The notes under the pieces were generated by a model. That model did no database searches and was not told where the DNA came from. It saw only the letters and a program-made list of their open reading frames with translations. A stretch of 14,494 nt of DNA, taken from contig JAFLUJ010000308.1 of NCBI GenBank assembly GCA_022511485.1, positions 1-14,494 on the forward strand, read 5' to 3'. A program made the position numbers and the translations under genes. The stretch comes from Oscillospiraceae bacterium (GTDB lineage: Bacteria; Bacillota; Clostridia; Oscillospirales; Ruminococcaceae). Positions 13,412 to 14,494 of this stretch are shown here, piece after piece. Each line of letters starts with the position of its first letter. Position 1 is the stretch's first letter.

Positions 13412-14494
13412 ATGAACTTGAATATTGGAAACAGAATACACAGACTTAGAAAAGCAAAGGGTGTTACGCAGGAAACACTTGCGAACGCACTCGGAATTAC
13501 AGGACAAGCAGTTAGCCGTTGGGAAGCTGGCGGCAGTTATCCCGATATGGAGATAATACCTGCTATTGCCAACTATTTCGGCATTTCTATTGATGAACTG
13601 TTTGGATATGAATCTGATCGTGATACGAAGATCAACGCTATTATCGAAAAGGTCAACTCTTATCATATCAGAAGCCGTGGTGATGATAAATGGGTAGATG
13701 AGTGCCTTGCGGTCATTCGGGAGGGGCTTATTGAGTTTCCGCAAAATGAGAGATTGCTTATCACCCTTGCGGAAACTTTGAGCGAAGCTGGTTGGCGCAG
13801 ACACAATGAATGGGTCTATTATGATGACGAAGGTTTTATGCAGCATAATTATGATGTCCACAAGAAAAATGAATATTGGGGTGAGTCTATAAAGATAAGC
13901 GAACAGCTTGTTGGAACAGCAAGCGACAACACCATTGTTACACGGGCGATATATCTGCTTGTAATGCTTTATAGAAATCTCGGTGAAAATGACAAGGCTA
14001 TTATATATGCTGAACGTATGCCTAAAATTGAGCATTGCCGTGAAATGATGCTTTCATGGGCTGCTGACGGTAAGCAGGAAGCCGCTTACATCGGTGATCT
14101 GCTTCTTAAAATGGCAAGTCGTTTTTCACAGCAGCTTGTATATGGACTTGTAAACAATGTTCATCATTTTGAGAGCGATATGCCTATCAAGAAGATAAAT
14201 GGTGTGATCTCGCTGTTTAACCTCTTATGCGATGACGGAAATTATGGCGAATACAATGGTAATCTGATACAGCTTTACCTATATCTTTCAAGGCTGCAAT
14301 GGGAAAGAGGCTATCACGATGAAGCATTTGAATCACTGGATAAAGCTTTGGAACACGCTCATGCGCTTGAAGATCTGCTTGACGGAGGCGAACATTATTT
14401 TACTGCTCCGCTTGTAAAATTCGTGAAGTGTGCGTCCGGTGAGGCAGAACGGATAGCAGAAGTCTTGCCGCAGGATTGGCCTATGTGGATGAAC
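13412..14494 (+). CDS. Xre-family helix-turn-helix regulator, 3' end outside the window (first 361 aa)
   Basis: The frame is open from the ATG at 13412 to the last base, so the gene is cut by the window edge. Residues about 5-62 are a Cro/C1-type helix-turn-helix: IGNRIHRLRKAKGVTQETLA, then LGITGQAVSRWEAGGSYPD, and the closing helix IANYFGISIDELFGY. The remaining 295 residues are mainly helical with alternating aromatic and charged residues, including LITLAETLSEAGWRRH and YLSRLQWERGYHDEAFESL, which suggests TPR-like repeats. This kind of protein is common in Clostridia and usually annotated only as a helix-turn-helix protein. GAGGT lies 7 nt upstream of the start. GC is about 50%, so it appears to belong to the host backbone rather than the low-GC block; whether it controls that block is unknown. 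Confidence 0.88.
   Translation, partial: MNLNIGNRIHRLRKAKGVTQETLANALGITGQAVSRWEAGGSYPDMEIIPAIANYFGISIDELFGYESDRDTKINAIIEKVNSYHIRSRGDDKWVDECLAVIREGLIEFPQNERLLITLAETLSEAGWRRHNEWVYYDDEGFMQHNYDVHKKNEYWGESIKISEQLVGTASDNTIVTRAIYLLVMLYRNLGENDKAIIYAERMPKIEHCREMMLSWAADGKQEAAYIGDLLLKMASRFSQQLVYGLVNNVHHFESDMPIKKINGVISLFNLLCDDGNYGEYNGNLIQLYLYLSRLQWERGYHDEAFESLDKALEHAHALEDLLDGGEHYFTAPLVKFVKCASGEAERIAEVLPQDWPMWMN

Noticed and set aside
13325..14035. 236-aa open frame on the minus strand
   Set aside because: It lies opposite the Xre-type regulator, has no family resemblance or ribosome binding site, and is explained as a mirror frame of that gene.

Overview
The window looks like chromosomal DNA of a Gram-positive anaerobic gut Clostridium relative, most likely Ruminococcus or a near relative in the Oscillospiraceae. 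This rests on the CotH / VTC-domain / DUF4956 / DUF4353 gene set, a ferredoxin-tailed aldo/keto reductase, HemZ, an RlmD with a Clostridia-type C-terminal extension, strong AGGAGG ribosome binding sites and TTGAAA / TGnTATAAT promoters. The taxon is an inference; no rRNA or tRNA gene was seen.

Layout. (1) 74-5447 is a cell-surface module built around one divergent promoter region. A CotH-family kinase lipoprotein reads left. A tight three-gene operon reads right: VTC polyphosphate-polymerase domain protein, DUF4956 membrane protein, and a membrane-anchored DUF4353 beta-helix protein with a glycine-rich insert. It ends in a clear intrinsic terminator. (2) 5471-5680 is a tandem repeat of about 98 bp whose last copy runs into the stop codon of the next gene. 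(3) 5673-6803 is an aldo/keto reductase with two 4Fe-4S motifs, on the minus strand, divergent from hemZ. (4) 7035-10517 is an operon of hemZ, a small coiled-coil/zinc-ribbon protein, and rlmD. (5) 10518-13265 is unlike its surroundings: about 23-30% GC in sampled lines against about 50% on both sides. It opens with a consensus promoter and what I read as a ribosomal protein L10 leader RNA with no rplJ after it. Then come about 230 nt of dyad-rich DNA, a 620-aa metallophosphoesterase with an unrecognised C-terminal half, and a 111-aa partner gene. A strong hairpin closes the block. A 12-bp direct repeat flanks the two genes. (6) 13412-14494 is the start of an Xre-type helix-turn-helix regulator, cut off by the window edge.

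How it fits together. The first module probably acts at the cell envelope: an extracellular kinase, a polyphosphate-type enzyme, a membrane partner and a surface beta-helix protein. The middle genes are housekeeping redox, heme and rRNA-modification functions. The low-GC pair looks like horizontally acquired accessory DNA and is the best candidate for an undescribed system. If the orphan L10 leader really drives it, its expression could respond to free L10(L12)4 complex, that is, to the state of ribosome assembly. That last step is inference.
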